From assembly GCF_006715175.1 (NCBI RefSeq), contig NZ_VFMQ01000001.1, positions 1,798,001 through 1,862,000 on the forward strand: a stretch of 64,000 nt of DNA, given 5' to 3'. Both the position numbers and the translations under genes were made by a program. Below, one piece after another: positions 55,138 through 63,528 of this stretch (position 1 is the first letter of the stretch; each line of letters begins with the position of its first letter). The notes below the pieces were generated by a model, which was not told the origin of the DNA, did not search any database, and saw only the letters and a list, made by a program, of their open reading frames with translations. The DNA is from Curtobacterium citreum (GTDB lineage Bacteria; Actinomycetota; Actinomycetes; Actinomycetales; Microbacteriaceae).

Positions 55138-55853
55138 GCGTGGACGCCGTGCTCTCCCGCATCGACGAGATCCGCACCCGCATCGACGCCCTGCGCAGCG
55201 GGGTGACCGGCGGGACGACGACGACCACGACCGGGTCCTCCGGCGCCGCGTCCTCGACGACGTTCGCGGACGCGCTCTCCTCGGCGGCCGACGACCCGCT
55301 GTCCGCGTCGACCTCCGCGACGAGCGCCGCCACCGCAGCGCCCGCGACCTCCGTCGACGCCGGCAAGGGCACGCTCGCCACCGGCAGCGGCGCGACCGGG
55401 GCGGACGTCGTCGCGGACGCGAAGAAGTACCTCGGTGTGCCGTACGTGTTCGGCGGCACCACCCGCTCCGGGATGGACTGCTCCGGTCTCGTGCAGACGG
55501 TGTTCAAGGACCTCGGCGTCACGATGCCCCGCGTCGTGCCGGACCAGGCGGACATGGGTGTGCCGGTCGCGTCCCTGGCCGACGCGAAGCCCGGGGACCT
55601 CATCGTGCCGAAGGGCGAGCAGCACATCGTCATCTACCTCGGCGACGGCAAGGTCCTGCACGCTCCGCGCCCGGGCAAGGACGTCCGCATCGTCGACAAC
55701 TGGTACAAGGACTCCGACATCGCCACCATCCGCCGGATCGTCCCGTCCGAGACGCCCGCGACCCCGGCCGTGTCCGCGGGCGCTGCGGCGTCGAGCGCGA
55801 CGGACCTGCAGACCGCGGCGCTCCTGTCGATGATGCGCGGGAGTGCCGCATGA
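55134..55853 (+). CDS. NlpC/P60 family cysteine peptidase in the flagellar operon
   Basis: A 239-residue protein with an N-terminal helix (SVDAVLSRIDEIRTRIDALRSG), a Ser/Thr/Ala-rich linker (about 25-85), and a C-terminal NlpC/P60 domain. The catalytic cysteine is C116 in SGMDCSGLVQ, the histidine is H164 in GEQHIVIYLG, and HAPRPGKDVRI follows. Such enzymes cut gamma-D-Glu-diamino acid or related bonds in peptidoglycan. No signal peptide is seen, so export through the flagellar apparatus to open the wall for the rod is a reasonable inference; FlgJ-type muramidase is absent. Confidence 0.88.
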   Translation: MSVDAVLSRIDEIRTRIDALRSGVTGGTTTTTTGSSGAASSTTFADALSSAADDPLSASTSATSAATAAPATSVDAGKGTLATGSGATGADVVADAKKYLGVPYVFGGTTRSGMDCSGLVQTVFKDLGVTMPRVVPDQADMGVPVASLADAKPGDLIVPKGEQHIVIYLGDGKVLHAPRPGKDVRIVDNWYKDSDIATIRRIVPSETPATPAVSAGAAASSATDLQTAALLSMMRGSAA

Positions 55854-57244
55854 GCCCGGTGTCCACCGTCCCCACGCCGGCCGTCCGGTCGGCGCCGACG
55901 CCACCCGCGTCCGCGCCGGGTCCGGGCCAGGCGTCGGGTTCGGCCGAGCCCTTCGGCGCCGCGATGGCCGCGGTCGCGGGCTCGGCGCACCAGGCCGCGC
56001 CCCGGGACGGTCGTGAGCCCGAGCACACCGCGACCGAGCACGCCGGAACCGACCACGACGGCGCCGGTACCACGACGACCGGCGAGCTGGTCGCTGCGAG
56101 CGACGCCGCCGCGGCGCTCCCGGTCGCACTCGTGGCCGCGCTCCCGGTGCCCGTGCCGTCGATCGCGCCCGCGGGACCCGCCACTACCACTGCCACGGCG
56201 CCGGGGACGCCGGCCTCGACCACGTCGGCGAACGAGACGGCGGCGGGGCCCGTGGCCGTGACCGCGACGCCCGTCGTCGCGGCGTCGACGATCGTGCCCA
56301 CCGCGGCTCCGCTCACCACGGCCCCGACCAGCGGTACACCGGCGCATGCCCCGGTCCGCGACAACCCGGCGGTGTCGATCGACCCGGGCACCACGCCCAC
56401 GCCCACGCCTGCGACGGCAGCGGCACCGGTAGCAGCCCGGGCGCCGCTCGCGCACGGGGAGCCGGCGGCGACGAGCAGCCCGGCCACCACGGGCACCCCG
56501 TCAACCCCGTCCACCACGGCTGTGGCGCCCGCCGCGCCCGCAGTGCCGGTGGCCCCCGTGACGGCGACGGCGACGGCGTCCGCGCCGGCGCCGGCGACCG
56601 CGGTCACCGCGTCTGCGCTCGCGACCGCACCGGCCGTACCCGTGACCACCCCGGCGCAGCCGTCTCGCGGGACCGGCCACGCACCGGAGGCGACGCGGAC
56701 CGAGCAGGGTGATCCGATCCTCCAGGCCGTCTCCGCACCCCGCGGTGGTGAGCCGGCCGTCACCGTCCCGACCCCGCCGGCGGCCCCGACCGCCGGACCC
56801 GCGGCGACCACGGGCGCCCCGGCCCCGAGCGCCCCGCTCGCCCAGCAGCTCGCCCGCCCGGTGTTCGCGCTCGCGCACGCCGGCACCGGCGAGCACGTCG
56901 TCACCGTCCAGGTCGTGCCCGACACGCTCGGACCGGTCACGGTCCGCGCCCACGTCACGGCGCACGGCATGCACGTCGAGCTGTTCGCGGCGTCCGAGGC
57001 GGGCCGCGACGCGGTCCGCCAGGTCCTGCCGGACCTGCGCCGCGACGCCGCGGGCGCCGGCGTCGCGACGACGCTCGACCTGTCGTCGCAGAACCACCCC
57101 GGCGCGCAGCCCGGTCGCGACGACCGCCCGGCCCCGTCGCCGCTGCGGTCCGACCCCGGCCTGGAGGCACGCCCCACCTCCGCCCCGCAGCCCACCCCTC
57201 GTCCGTCCACCGTCCGCGCCGTCGGGCTCGACGTCCTCGCCTGA
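55850..57244 (+). CDS. fliK: Flagellar hook-length control protein FliK
   Basis: A 464-residue protein with about 320 residues of Ala/Pro/Thr-rich disordered sequence and a C-terminal FliK domain (TGEHVVTVQVVPDTLGPVTVRAHVTAHGMHVELFAASEAGRDAVRQVLPDLRRD). FliK measures hook length and switches export specificity. The 3' end of the gene contains an inverted copy of the dispersed 36-nt repeat, encoding PGLEARPTS. The ATG overlaps the peptidase stop (ATGA). Confidence 0.88.
   Translation: MSPVSTVPTPAVRSAPTPPASAPGPGQASGSAEPFGAAMAAVAGSAHQAAPRDGREPEHTATEHAGTDHDGAGTTTTGELVAASDAAAALPVALVAALPVPVPSIAPAGPATTTATAPGTPASTTSANETAAGPVAVTATPVVAASTIVPTAAPLTTAPTSGTPAHAPVRDNPAVSIDPGTTPTPTPATAAAPVAARAPLAHGEPAATSSPATTGTPSTPSTTAVAPAAPAVPVAPVTATATASAPAPATAVTASALATAPAVPVTTPAQPSRGTGHAPEATRTEQGDPILQAVSAPRGGEPAVTVPTPPAAPTAGPAATTGAPAPSAPLAQQLARPVFALAHAGTGEHVVTVQVVPDTLGPVTVRAHVTAHGMHVELFAASEAGRDAVRQVLPDLRRDAAGAGVATTLDLSSQNHPGAQPGRDDRPAPSPLRSDPGLEARPTSAPQPTPRPSTVRAVGLDVLA
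57156..57191 (-). repeat. Dispersed 36-nt repeat, inverted copy inside fliK
   Basis: On the minus strand it reads GCTGCGGGGCGG, eight bases, CGTGCCTCCAGGCCGG: same length and layout as 10075-10110 and 43983-44018. It is translated as part of the FliK C-terminus. Confidence 0.55.
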
Positions 57245-57256
57245 AAGGCCACGACC

Positions 57257-57688
57257 ATGCCCCTCTCCGGCATCACCGGTTCCGTCGACACCGCGGCGCA
57301 GGCCGCGGCCCTCGCGGCGAACAGCACCACGAAGAAGTCGCAGACCATGGACTCCGAGGTGTTCATGCAGCTCCTCGTGACACAGCTGCGGAACCAGGAC
57401 CCGTCGTCGCCGATGGACACGAACCAGATGATCAGCCAGCAGACGCAGCTCGCGATGATGGAGCAGGTCACCAACCAGACCACGACGGCGAACGAGAACT
57501 TCTCGCTGCAGATGCGCATCGCCGCCGCGAACCTCGTCGGGAAGCAGGTCAGCTACACCGACGCCGCCTCCGGATCCGCCGTCACGGGGACCGCCACCGC
57601 CGTGTCGTACGCCTCGAGCGTGCCGACCGTGACCGTGAACGGGAAGGAGGTCGACCTCGACGTGATCTCCGGTATCACGACCGCCTGA
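57257..57688 (+). CDS. flgD: Flagellar hook capping protein FlgD
   Basis: A 143-residue hook-assembly cap, a short form without the extended C-terminal domain. The conserved block is MDSEVFMQLLVTQLRNQDPSSPMDTNQMISQQTQLAMMEQV, followed by ANLVGKQVSYTD. The ATG follows the fliK stop by 12 nt with GAAAGG upstream. Confidence 0.92.
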   Translation: MPLSGITGSVDTAAQAAALAANSTTKKSQTMDSEVFMQLLVTQLRNQDPSSPMDTNQMISQQTQLAMMEQVTNQTTTANENFSLQMRIAAANLVGKQVSYTDAASGSAVTGTATAVSYASSVPTVTVNGKEVDLDVISGITTA

Positions 57689-57706
57689 CGCGGTCCCTCT
57701 CTTCTC

Positions 57707-57734
57707 CTTCGTTCTTCGCTCTTCGCTCTTCGTT
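57707..57734 (+). repeat. Tandem heptamer (CTTCGYT)x4 between flgD and flgE
   Basis: Four perfect 7-bp units CTTCGTT, CTTCGCT, CTTCGCT, CTTCGTT, preceded by a CTCTTCTC stretch, end 3 nt before the flgE SD (GAAAGG). The tract is strongly pyrimidine-biased and lower in GC than the surroundings. Confidence 0.8.
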
Positions 57735-57750
57735 CTGAAAGGGACACCTC

Positions 57751-58926
57751 ATGCTCCGCTCGCTCTACTCCGGGATCTCCGGCCTCCGCTCCCACCAGGA
57801 GATGCTCGACGTCACGGGCAACAACATCGCGAACGTCAACACCGTCGGCTTCAAGTCGTCGTCCACCGTCTTCCAGGACACCCTGTCGCAGATGACCCAG
57901 GGCGCCGGGGGACCGCAGACCGGCATCGGCGGGACGAACCCCGCGCAGATCGGTCTCGGCGTCCAGGTCGCCGGGGTCTCGACGAACTTCGCACAGGGCT
58001 CCGCGCAGGCCACCGGCAAGGCCACAGACCTGATGATCTCCGGCGACGGCTTCTTCGTCACGCGCCTCGGCAACGACACCGTGTACTCCCGCGCCGGCGC
58101 GTTCGACTTCGACGCCGACGGTCGCCTGGTGTCCGCCGACGGCAAGATCGTGCAGGGCTACCCCGCGACGAACGGCGTCGTGAACCAGGGCGGACAGCTC
58201 GGGGACATCGTCCTGCCGCTCGACGCCGCCGCACCGGCCACGCGCACCACGACCGCTTCCGTCACCGGCAACCTGCCGTCGGAGACCGCCGTGGGCGGGA
58301 CGCGCGTACGCGAGTCGACGGTGTTCGACGCGTCCGGCACCAAGCAGACCCTCACCCTGACGTACACGCGGACCGCCACCGGGTGGTCCGTCGCCGGCAC
58401 CGACGGCCAGGGCGGCACCGGGACCGGCACGCTGACCTTCGGTGCGGACGGCAAGCTCACCGCCGGTGGCTCGCTGACCGTCGGCGGGATCGCCGTGGAC
58501 ATGACGCAGCTCAGCGGCTTCGCGACGCTCGACACGTCCTCGATCGCGTCGCAGAACGGCAAGGCCGCCGGCACCCTGCAGGGCTACTCGATCGCGAAGG
58601 ACGGCACCGTCGTCGGCACCTTCTCGAACGGCGCATCGCTGGCGATCGGCCGCATCGCGCTCGCGACCTTCGCGAACCCGGCCGGCCTCGAGAAGACCGG
58701 GGCGTCGGGCTACCGCGCCACCGCGAACTCGGGGCAGGCGACCGTCGGTGCGCCGGGCGACCCCGGGGTCGGGCAGCTGGCGTCGGGCACGCTCGAGATG
58801 TCGAACGTCGACCTGTCGCAGGAGTTCACGAACCTGATCGTCGCGCAGCGCGGGTTCCAGGCGAACGCGCGCATCATCACGACGAGCGACGAGGTGCTGC
58901 AGGAGCTGACGAACCTGAAGCGGTAG
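57751..58926 (+). CDS. flgE: Flagellar hook protein FlgE
   Basis: A 391-residue hook subunit. The N-terminal LRSLYSGISGLRSHQEMLDVTGNNIANVNTVGFKSSSTVFQDTLSQ and the C-terminal SNVDLSQEFTNLIVAQRGFQANARIITTSDEVLQELTNLKR are the classic rod/hook termini, flanking the D1/D2 domains. The ATG has GAAAGG 9 nt upstream. It is the last flagellar gene visible; motA, motB, fliL and the export gate genes do not follow. Confidence 0.94.
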   Translation: MLRSLYSGISGLRSHQEMLDVTGNNIANVNTVGFKSSSTVFQDTLSQMTQGAGGPQTGIGGTNPAQIGLGVQVAGVSTNFAQGSAQATGKATDLMISGDGFFVTRLGNDTVYSRAGAFDFDADGRLVSADGKIVQGYPATNGVVNQGGQLGDIVLPLDAAAPATRTTTASVTGNLPSETAVGGTRVRESTVFDASGTKQTLTLTYTRTATGWSVAGTDGQGGTGTGTLTFGADGKLTAGGSLTVGGIAVDMTQLSGFATLDTSSIASQNGKAAGTLQGYSIAKDGTVVGTFSNGASLAIGRIALATFANPAGLEKTGASGYRATANSGQATVGAPGDPGVGQLASGTLEMSNVDLSQEFTNLIVAQRGFQANARIITTSDEVLQELTNLKR

Positions 58927-59178
58927 GGGCGGCGGCGGCGGCGGTCGGCGGGCGGCGGGCGGTCCGGCGGCCGCCGGGCGCCGTCAGGTGCGGGGCGCGG
59001 GGGATCATCCGGGATCGGGCCCAGGCGCTCCGCGATTCCGTACCGGCCGTGCGATCACGGCCGGTCGTCGTGCGGCGACTGCGGATCAGTACGCCGGTAC
59101 GGACACGCTCACCGACCCGGTGACGCAGCTGCAGACCACGTTCTGTCACCCGCCGGGGGAGGGGAGGAGGACGAGTCC
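58927..59178. other. Gene-poor stretch with G-rich tract and hairpin
   Basis: Directly after flgE lies a run of GGC/GGCGG repeats (58928-58984), then a perfect hairpin ACCGGCCGTG-CGAT-CACGGCCGGT (59042-59065), which probably terminates the flagellar operon. I see no gene before 59179. Confidence 0.55.
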
Positions 59179-59316
59179 GTGGTGCACGAGCACCGGCGGG
59201 GCTCCGTGCCGATGCCGCTCGACGTCACCGCGACCGATTCCCTCGGCACCGGGCTGACCGTCCCGGCCCACCAGGATGCGTTGCTGATCCGCTGGTGGCA
59301 CGCGCTGCCCCGGTAG
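59179..59316 (+). CDS. Small ORF, hypothetical
   Basis: A 45-residue frame beginning with two GTG codons, preceded by a strong purine-rich SD (GGGGAGGAGG) about 8 nt upstream. The product (PLDVTATDSLGTGLTVPAH then LLIRWWHALPR) looks protein-like but I do not recognise it. Too short to judge by codon bias alone. Confidence 0.4.
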   Translation: MVHEHRRGSVPMPLDVTATDSLGTGLTVPAHQDALLIRWWHALPR

Positions 59317-59399
59317 AACGGCTTCGAGTCATCGCGGCCGGACAACGGCTGTGCAACGGACGCCGTCCAGAGGTTCGACGAGCGAGAGCAGGCTTCCGC

Positions 59400-59573
59400 G
59401 TGGAGAGCCCCGTACTCCTGATCCGGTCGATCACGGCGTGCGTCCTCGGCGACGCGTGCCTGGTGCTCGGCGTCGGCGGCGGCTTCGCTGGTGCGTCCCT
59501 CGTCGTCTGCGTCGTGGTGATGGTGGTGGGTGTCGTGACGTTCGCGGACTGGTTGCGGAGAGGTCGCGCCTGA
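59400..59573 (+). CDS. Small two-helix membrane protein
   Basis: A 57-residue product starting at GTG 59400. Two hydrophobic segments (LLIRSITACVLGDACLVLGV and SLVVCVVVMVVGVVTFADWL) are followed by a basic tail WLRRGRA, a topology with both ends inside. Longer in-frame starts upstream give non-protein-like sequence. SD is weak. Function unknown. Confidence 0.5.
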   Translation: MESPVLLIRSITACVLGDACLVLGVGGGFAGASLVVCVVVMVVGVVTFADWLRRGRA

Positions 59574-60214
59574 GTGGGAAGCCGGGGCTCCGTCAGCCGG
59601 CTCTCCGCGGCGGGACTCGACGTGGCGCTCGTGACCAGCTCGGTCTCGCGGTGACCTGCTTCCACCGGAACTGCGTCAACGGCCAGGCGTGGCGCCCGAG
59701 CGACACCTCGTCGGACCAGACGATCGGGTGACTGGAAGTACGCAAGCACCGGCGACAGCTCCGGCGGCGCACACACCGCCGTGCCGCGCCCGTCCTCCTC
59801 GAGCGAACCGATCGAACGACGACGACCCATGACCGCGCCAGGAGGAAGCGGCTCCGACGTCCACATACCGAGCCCTCGGTGAGACCATCACCGGACCAGC
59901 CATCTGAGACAGGAGCCGTCGTGGCGAGAAGAGGCGGGCAGGCGGTGCCCGCTGAATGACCGGCTGTCGGACACCCGTACCGGCGCTCCTGTAGCCGCCG
60001 CCGACGCTACCCACTTCGCACTCGGAGCCGCTTCGGCCCTGTCTCGCAACCGACGAGCACGACGCGAGGGCTACCAAACTCCCGCGCGACGGCCATCGCC
60101 GACCTCACGCGCCGCCTCTCCGATCGTCCGCAACACCTGGCGGGTGGTGCGTTGACGAGTTGCGACCGCCATCGTCCGCGAGCATCAACTCGTAGTGGTT
60201 GTTGAACAGGTCTT
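59574..60214. other. About 640 bp without a recognisable gene
   Basis: No frame on either strand gives a convincing product with a start signal; short frames are interrupted and lack the usual codon bias. The sequence may be decayed coding DNA at the boundary between the flagellar cluster and the GntR operon. Confidence 0.4.
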
Positions 60215-60227
60215 GTACATGTACTCT
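60215..60227 (+). promoter_or_regulatory. Palindromic operator and -10 box of the GntR operon
   Basis: GTACATGTAC (60215-60224) is a perfect 10-bp palindrome that overlaps the putative -10 box TACTCT (60222-60227), which ends 7 nt before the ATG. A GntR/HutC-type repressor bound here would block its own promoter. Confidence 0.5.
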
Positions 60228-60234
60228 TTCGGCC

Positions 60235-60945
60235 ATGCCTGTCTCATCGAAGCGACGCTTGGTCGCTGACGCCCTCCGTGACGCGATCGCCACGGGACGG
60301 TACCGAGCCGGTGAACGTCTGCCGGGTGAGCACGACCTCGCTGCTCGCTATGAAGTGAGCCGCGGCACCGTTCGCGCCGCTCTCGCAGACCTGGCTGACG
60401 ATGAGTACATCTCGACTCACGGGGGTGTCGGGTCGGTCGTGACATTCGACGGGGCGACGCTCGATCCACGCGGCGGATGGGCCCGCTCGATCGCTGCCTC
60501 GGGCACCGAGGTAACGACTCGTATCCTGCGGATCGAGCGCCTGGACAGTCCGGACCTGCAAGCTGAGCTCGACGCGGCCACTCCCGTGTTCGTCGCGGTG
60601 GACCGCATCCGTGCCGTCACCGGCGAGCGGCCCGTATCGCTCGAGCGGAGCATCCTGCCGCACGTGGGACGTCTTGCGTCCGCGATCATCGAAGGCCTCG
60701 TCGACGACTCGCTCACCGCCACCATCGCCGAAGCCGGCCTCATCCCTTCCAGCGCCGAGCAGTGGATCGACGTCGTGCCGCTCGACACGAACGATGCCCG
60801 CCTGCTCGAGCGCGCCGACGGCACACCCTTTCTTCGAAGCCGCCGCGTCTCGCGGACCGCCGAAGGCGTGTTCGTCGAGCGCGTCGACAGTCTGCTCGAC
60901 CCAGATCGCTTCCGACTGCACATGCGTTTCGGAACAGCGCCGTGA
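60235..60945 (+). CDS. GntR/HutC-family transcriptional regulator
   Basis: A 236-residue regulator. The N-terminal winged helix (VADALRDAIATGRYRAGERLPGEHDLAARYEVSRGTVRAALADL) is followed by a UTRA-type effector domain (about 85-236) with VDRIRAVTGERPVSLERSILP and FLRSRRVSRTAEGVFVERVDSLLDPDRFRL. It starts the operon and overlaps the next gene (GTGA). It is expected to repress the operon through the palindrome just upstream and to be relieved by a nucleoside- or sugar-like ligand (inference). Confidence 0.88.
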   Translation: MPVSSKRRLVADALRDAIATGRYRAGERLPGEHDLAARYEVSRGTVRAALADLADDEYISTHGGVGSVVTFDGATLDPRGGWARSIAASGTEVTTRILRIERLDSPDLQAELDAATPVFVAVDRIRAVTGERPVSLERSILPHVGRLASAIIEGLVDDSLTATIAEAGLIPSSAEQWIDVVPLDTNDARLLERADGTPFLRSRRVSRTAEGVFVERVDSLLDPDRFRLHMRFGTAP

Positions 60946-61967
60946 CCACACTCTCGACCCGACAGGACTCCGTGACTCACCAGACCGCTGCTCTTGCCGC
61001 GATGACCGGCCTCGCGATCGGCGACGCCCTCGGCATGCCGACCCAATCCATGTCACTCGCGCAGATCCGCGCTGACCACGGGAGGATCACCGGCTTCGTC
61101 GACGCCGGACCGCACCAGCGAATCGCTGCCGGCATGCCCGCGGGCACGATCACCGACGACACCGAACAGGCTGTGCTCGTCGCCGAGTTGCTCCTCGAAG
61201 GCAGAGGGCGACTCCACCCGACCCGCTTCGCCGAAGCACTCATCACGTGGGAACGTGCGATGGAGGCAAAAGGCTCGCTCGATCTACTGGGGCCGAGTAC
61301 CAAAACTGCCGTGCAGAGGATCCTCGACGGTGTCCCGGCGTCCGAAGCCGGATCGACCGGCACCACCAACGGCGCCGCGATGCGCATCACCCCGGTCGGG
61401 ATCGCCGTTCCGTCAGTCGACCTCGTCCGCTTGGTCGACGCCGTGCAGAACGCCTCACGTGTGACCCACGACACTGGGCTCGGTATAGCGGGCGCAAGCG
61501 CGATCGCCGCCGGTGTGAGCGCCGGAATCGACGGCGCCACCCGAGCCGAAGCGCTCGACGCCGCGATCGCTGCCGCAACGATCGGCACCCATCGCGGCCA
61601 CTGGATCGCTGGTGCCGACATCGCGGCCCGGACGACGTGGGCAATCGAGTATCTACCGACCGTGCCGCCGGCCGATCGCATCGACGCCGTCTCACAACTC
61701 ATCGGCACGAGTGTCGCCAGCCAGGAATCCGTCGTCGCAGCGCTCGCCCTCGTATCGCTCGACGAAGACCCCTGGGAGACGCTGTGCACGGCGGCATCGA
61801 TCGGCGGCGACACCGACACGATCGCTGCGATGGCGGGTGCCGTCCTCGGAGCGGTACACGGACCTGACGCCTGGCCTTCCGATGCGGTGGACGCCGTCAC
61901 CACCGTCAATCACCTGAGACTCGATCCGCTGGTCGACGGGCTTCTCGCGCTCCGTCAATCGGCCTGA
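60942..61967 (+). CDS. ADP-ribosylglycohydrolase family protein
   Basis: A 341-residue helical protein of the ADP-ribosylglycohydrolase (DraG/ARH) fold. Metal-site motifs are GLAIGDALGMPT, the TDDTEQA block (about 71-77), and the C-terminal IGGDTDTIAAMAGAVLGA. Family members cut N-glycosidic bonds to ribose. With a permease and PfkB kinase beside it, a nucleoside-hydrolase-like role is more likely than protein de-ADP-ribosylation; E. coli YegU is the analogous member. GTG start overlaps the regulator's stop; GTG 60972 is an alternative start. Confidence 0.87.
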   Translation: MTTLSTRQDSVTHQTAALAAMTGLAIGDALGMPTQSMSLAQIRADHGRITGFVDAGPHQRIAAGMPAGTITDDTEQAVLVAELLLEGRGRLHPTRFAEALITWERAMEAKGSLDLLGPSTKTAVQRILDGVPASEAGSTGTTNGAAMRITPVGIAVPSVDLVRLVDAVQNASRVTHDTGLGIAGASAIAAGVSAGIDGATRAEALDAAIAAATIGTHRGHWIAGADIAARTTWAIEYLPTVPPADRIDAVSQLIGTSVASQESVVAALALVSLDEDPWETLCTAASIGGDTDTIAAMAGAVLGAVHGPDAWPSDAVDAVTTVNHLRLDPLVDGLLALRQSA

Positions 61968-62055
61968 CCTGACCGGAGGGTGGCGGTTCTCCGTGGCCGC
62001 CGCCGTCCGATCATCCCTTTCGTGCAGCACCCTTCCAATGATGTAAGAGGACCCC

Positions 62056-63528
62056 ATGGCCCAAGACACCACCACGCTCTCCAGTGGCACCCTGACCACG
62101 ATCGAGCAACGCGGCATCGAACCCGTCCCCCACGATGAACGCAACGGCGCACCAGGCGCCCTCTTCTGGGTTTGGTTCGCGGCGAACATCTCGATCCTCG
62201 GCCTACCCCTCGGCGCGACCCTCGTAGCGTTCCAGCGCCTCAACATCTGGCAGGCGCTGCTCGTCGCGGTGATCGGCGCCGCCGGCTCCTTCGCGGTCGT
62301 TGGCGTCATCTCGATCGCCGGCCGCCGAGGTGGCGCGCCCGGGCTGACCCTGAGCAGGGCGGTGTTCGGTGTCCGCGGCAACATCGGACCGACCGCCGTG
62401 TCGCTGCTGTCCCGCCTCGGGTGGGAGACCGTGAACACCACCACAGCGGCCTTCGTGCTCCTGTCGCTCTTCACGATCCTGTTCGGTACCAACGGAGACG
62501 CCAAAGCGAACCCGGTGCTGACCATCGTCGCAATCCTCGTGTTCGTCGCCGCGACCGTGCTCGTCTCCGGCCTCGGGCACGCGTTCATCGTCGCCGTGCA
62601 GAAGTGGGCGACCTGGGTGTTCGGCGCCCTCAACGTCTTCGTCGCTGTCTTCCTGATCGTCCGCGTCAACTGGGACGTCGTCGGCTCCCAGCCCGCGGGC
62701 CCCGTCGCCGCGCTGGTGATCGGTGTCGGCACCATCGCCGCGGGCACCGGCATCGGATGGGCAACCGCGGGCGCGGACATCGCCCGCTACACCCGCACGT
62801 CGGTGAAGGCCGGCGCACTCATCAGCGCGAGCGCGGCCGGAGCCGGGATTCCACTGGTCGTTCTGGTCGGCCTCGGCGCCCTCGTCTCCGCAGGCGATCC
62901 GACCCTAGCGCAGGCCGGTGACCCGGTTGCAGCAATCCGTGATCTGCTGCCGAGCTGGATGGCGATTCCGTACCTCATCGCTGCGTTCGGCGGGCTGCTG
63001 CTGTCGAACCACCTCTCCGTCTACTCGGCGAGCCTCACGACGCTCACACTCGGCGTCAAGGTGCCCCGGGTCTGGGCGGTCGGAGTCGACGTGGTCGTCA
63101 CAACGCTCGGAGCGATGTACTTCATGCTCGTCGCGGACGGCTTCTACGCGCCGTTCATCACGTTCATCTCCGTGCTCGCCGTACCGATCACCGCCTGGCT
63201 CGGCGTGTTCACCGCCGACATGCTCCGCCGCCGCTGGTACGACCCGACGGCACTCCTCGACCTGCGCCCCGGCGGCCGCTACTGGTACCGCGGCGGCGTC
63301 GCGTGGGGAGCCCTCGGCGCCTGGGTCGTCGCGATCGTCGTCGGCTTCCTCTTCACCTCGATCCAGGTCGGCAGCGCGCACCCGATCTACGTCGGTGCGC
63401 TGTCAGACAGCTGGATCGGCGCGAACGGCCTCGGCTGGGTCGTCACCTTCGTCGTCGCGGCGGCAGCGTACCTGCTCACCGGCGGAGCACGCGGTCAGGT
63501 CGTCGCTCCGACGGAGGCCCGGTCCTGA
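62056..63528 (+). CDS. NCS1-family purine/cytosine permease
   Basis: A 490-residue transporter with about 12 transmembrane helices, related to CodB and other nucleobase:cation symporters. Typical are the cytoplasmic N-terminus GIEPVPHDERNG, FAANISILGLPLGA, GAPGLTLSRAVFGVRGN, and ADIARYTRTSVKAGA. It probably imports a nucleobase or nucleoside for the neighbouring enzymes. SD AAGAGGA precedes the ATG. The 88-bp gap before it contains nothing recognisable. Confidence 0.9.
   Translation: MAQDTTTLSSGTLTTIEQRGIEPVPHDERNGAPGALFWVWFAANISILGLPLGATLVAFQRLNIWQALLVAVIGAAGSFAVVGVISIAGRRGGAPGLTLSRAVFGVRGNIGPTAVSLLSRLGWETVNTTTAAFVLLSLFTILFGTNGDAKANPVLTIVAILVFVAATVLVSGLGHAFIVAVQKWATWVFGALNVFVAVFLIVRVNWDVVGSQPAGPVAALVIGVGTIAAGTGIGWATAGADIARYTRTSVKAGALISASAAGAGIPLVVLVGLGALVSAGDPTLAQAGDPVAAIRDLLPSWMAIPYLIAAFGGLLLSNHLSVYSASLTTLTLGVKVPRVWAVGVDVVVTTLGAMYFMLVADGFYAPFITFISVLAVPITAWLGVFTADMLRRRWYDPTALLDLRPGGRYWYRGGVAWGALGAWVVAIVVGFLFTSIQVGSAHPIYVGALSDSWIGANGLGWVVTFVVAAAAYLLTGGARGQVVAPTEARS

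Noticed and set aside
59225..59866. Minus-strand frame downstream of flgE
   Set aside because: No good start signal, weak codon bias, and no recognisable motif; it overlaps a more plausible small membrane protein on the plus strand.
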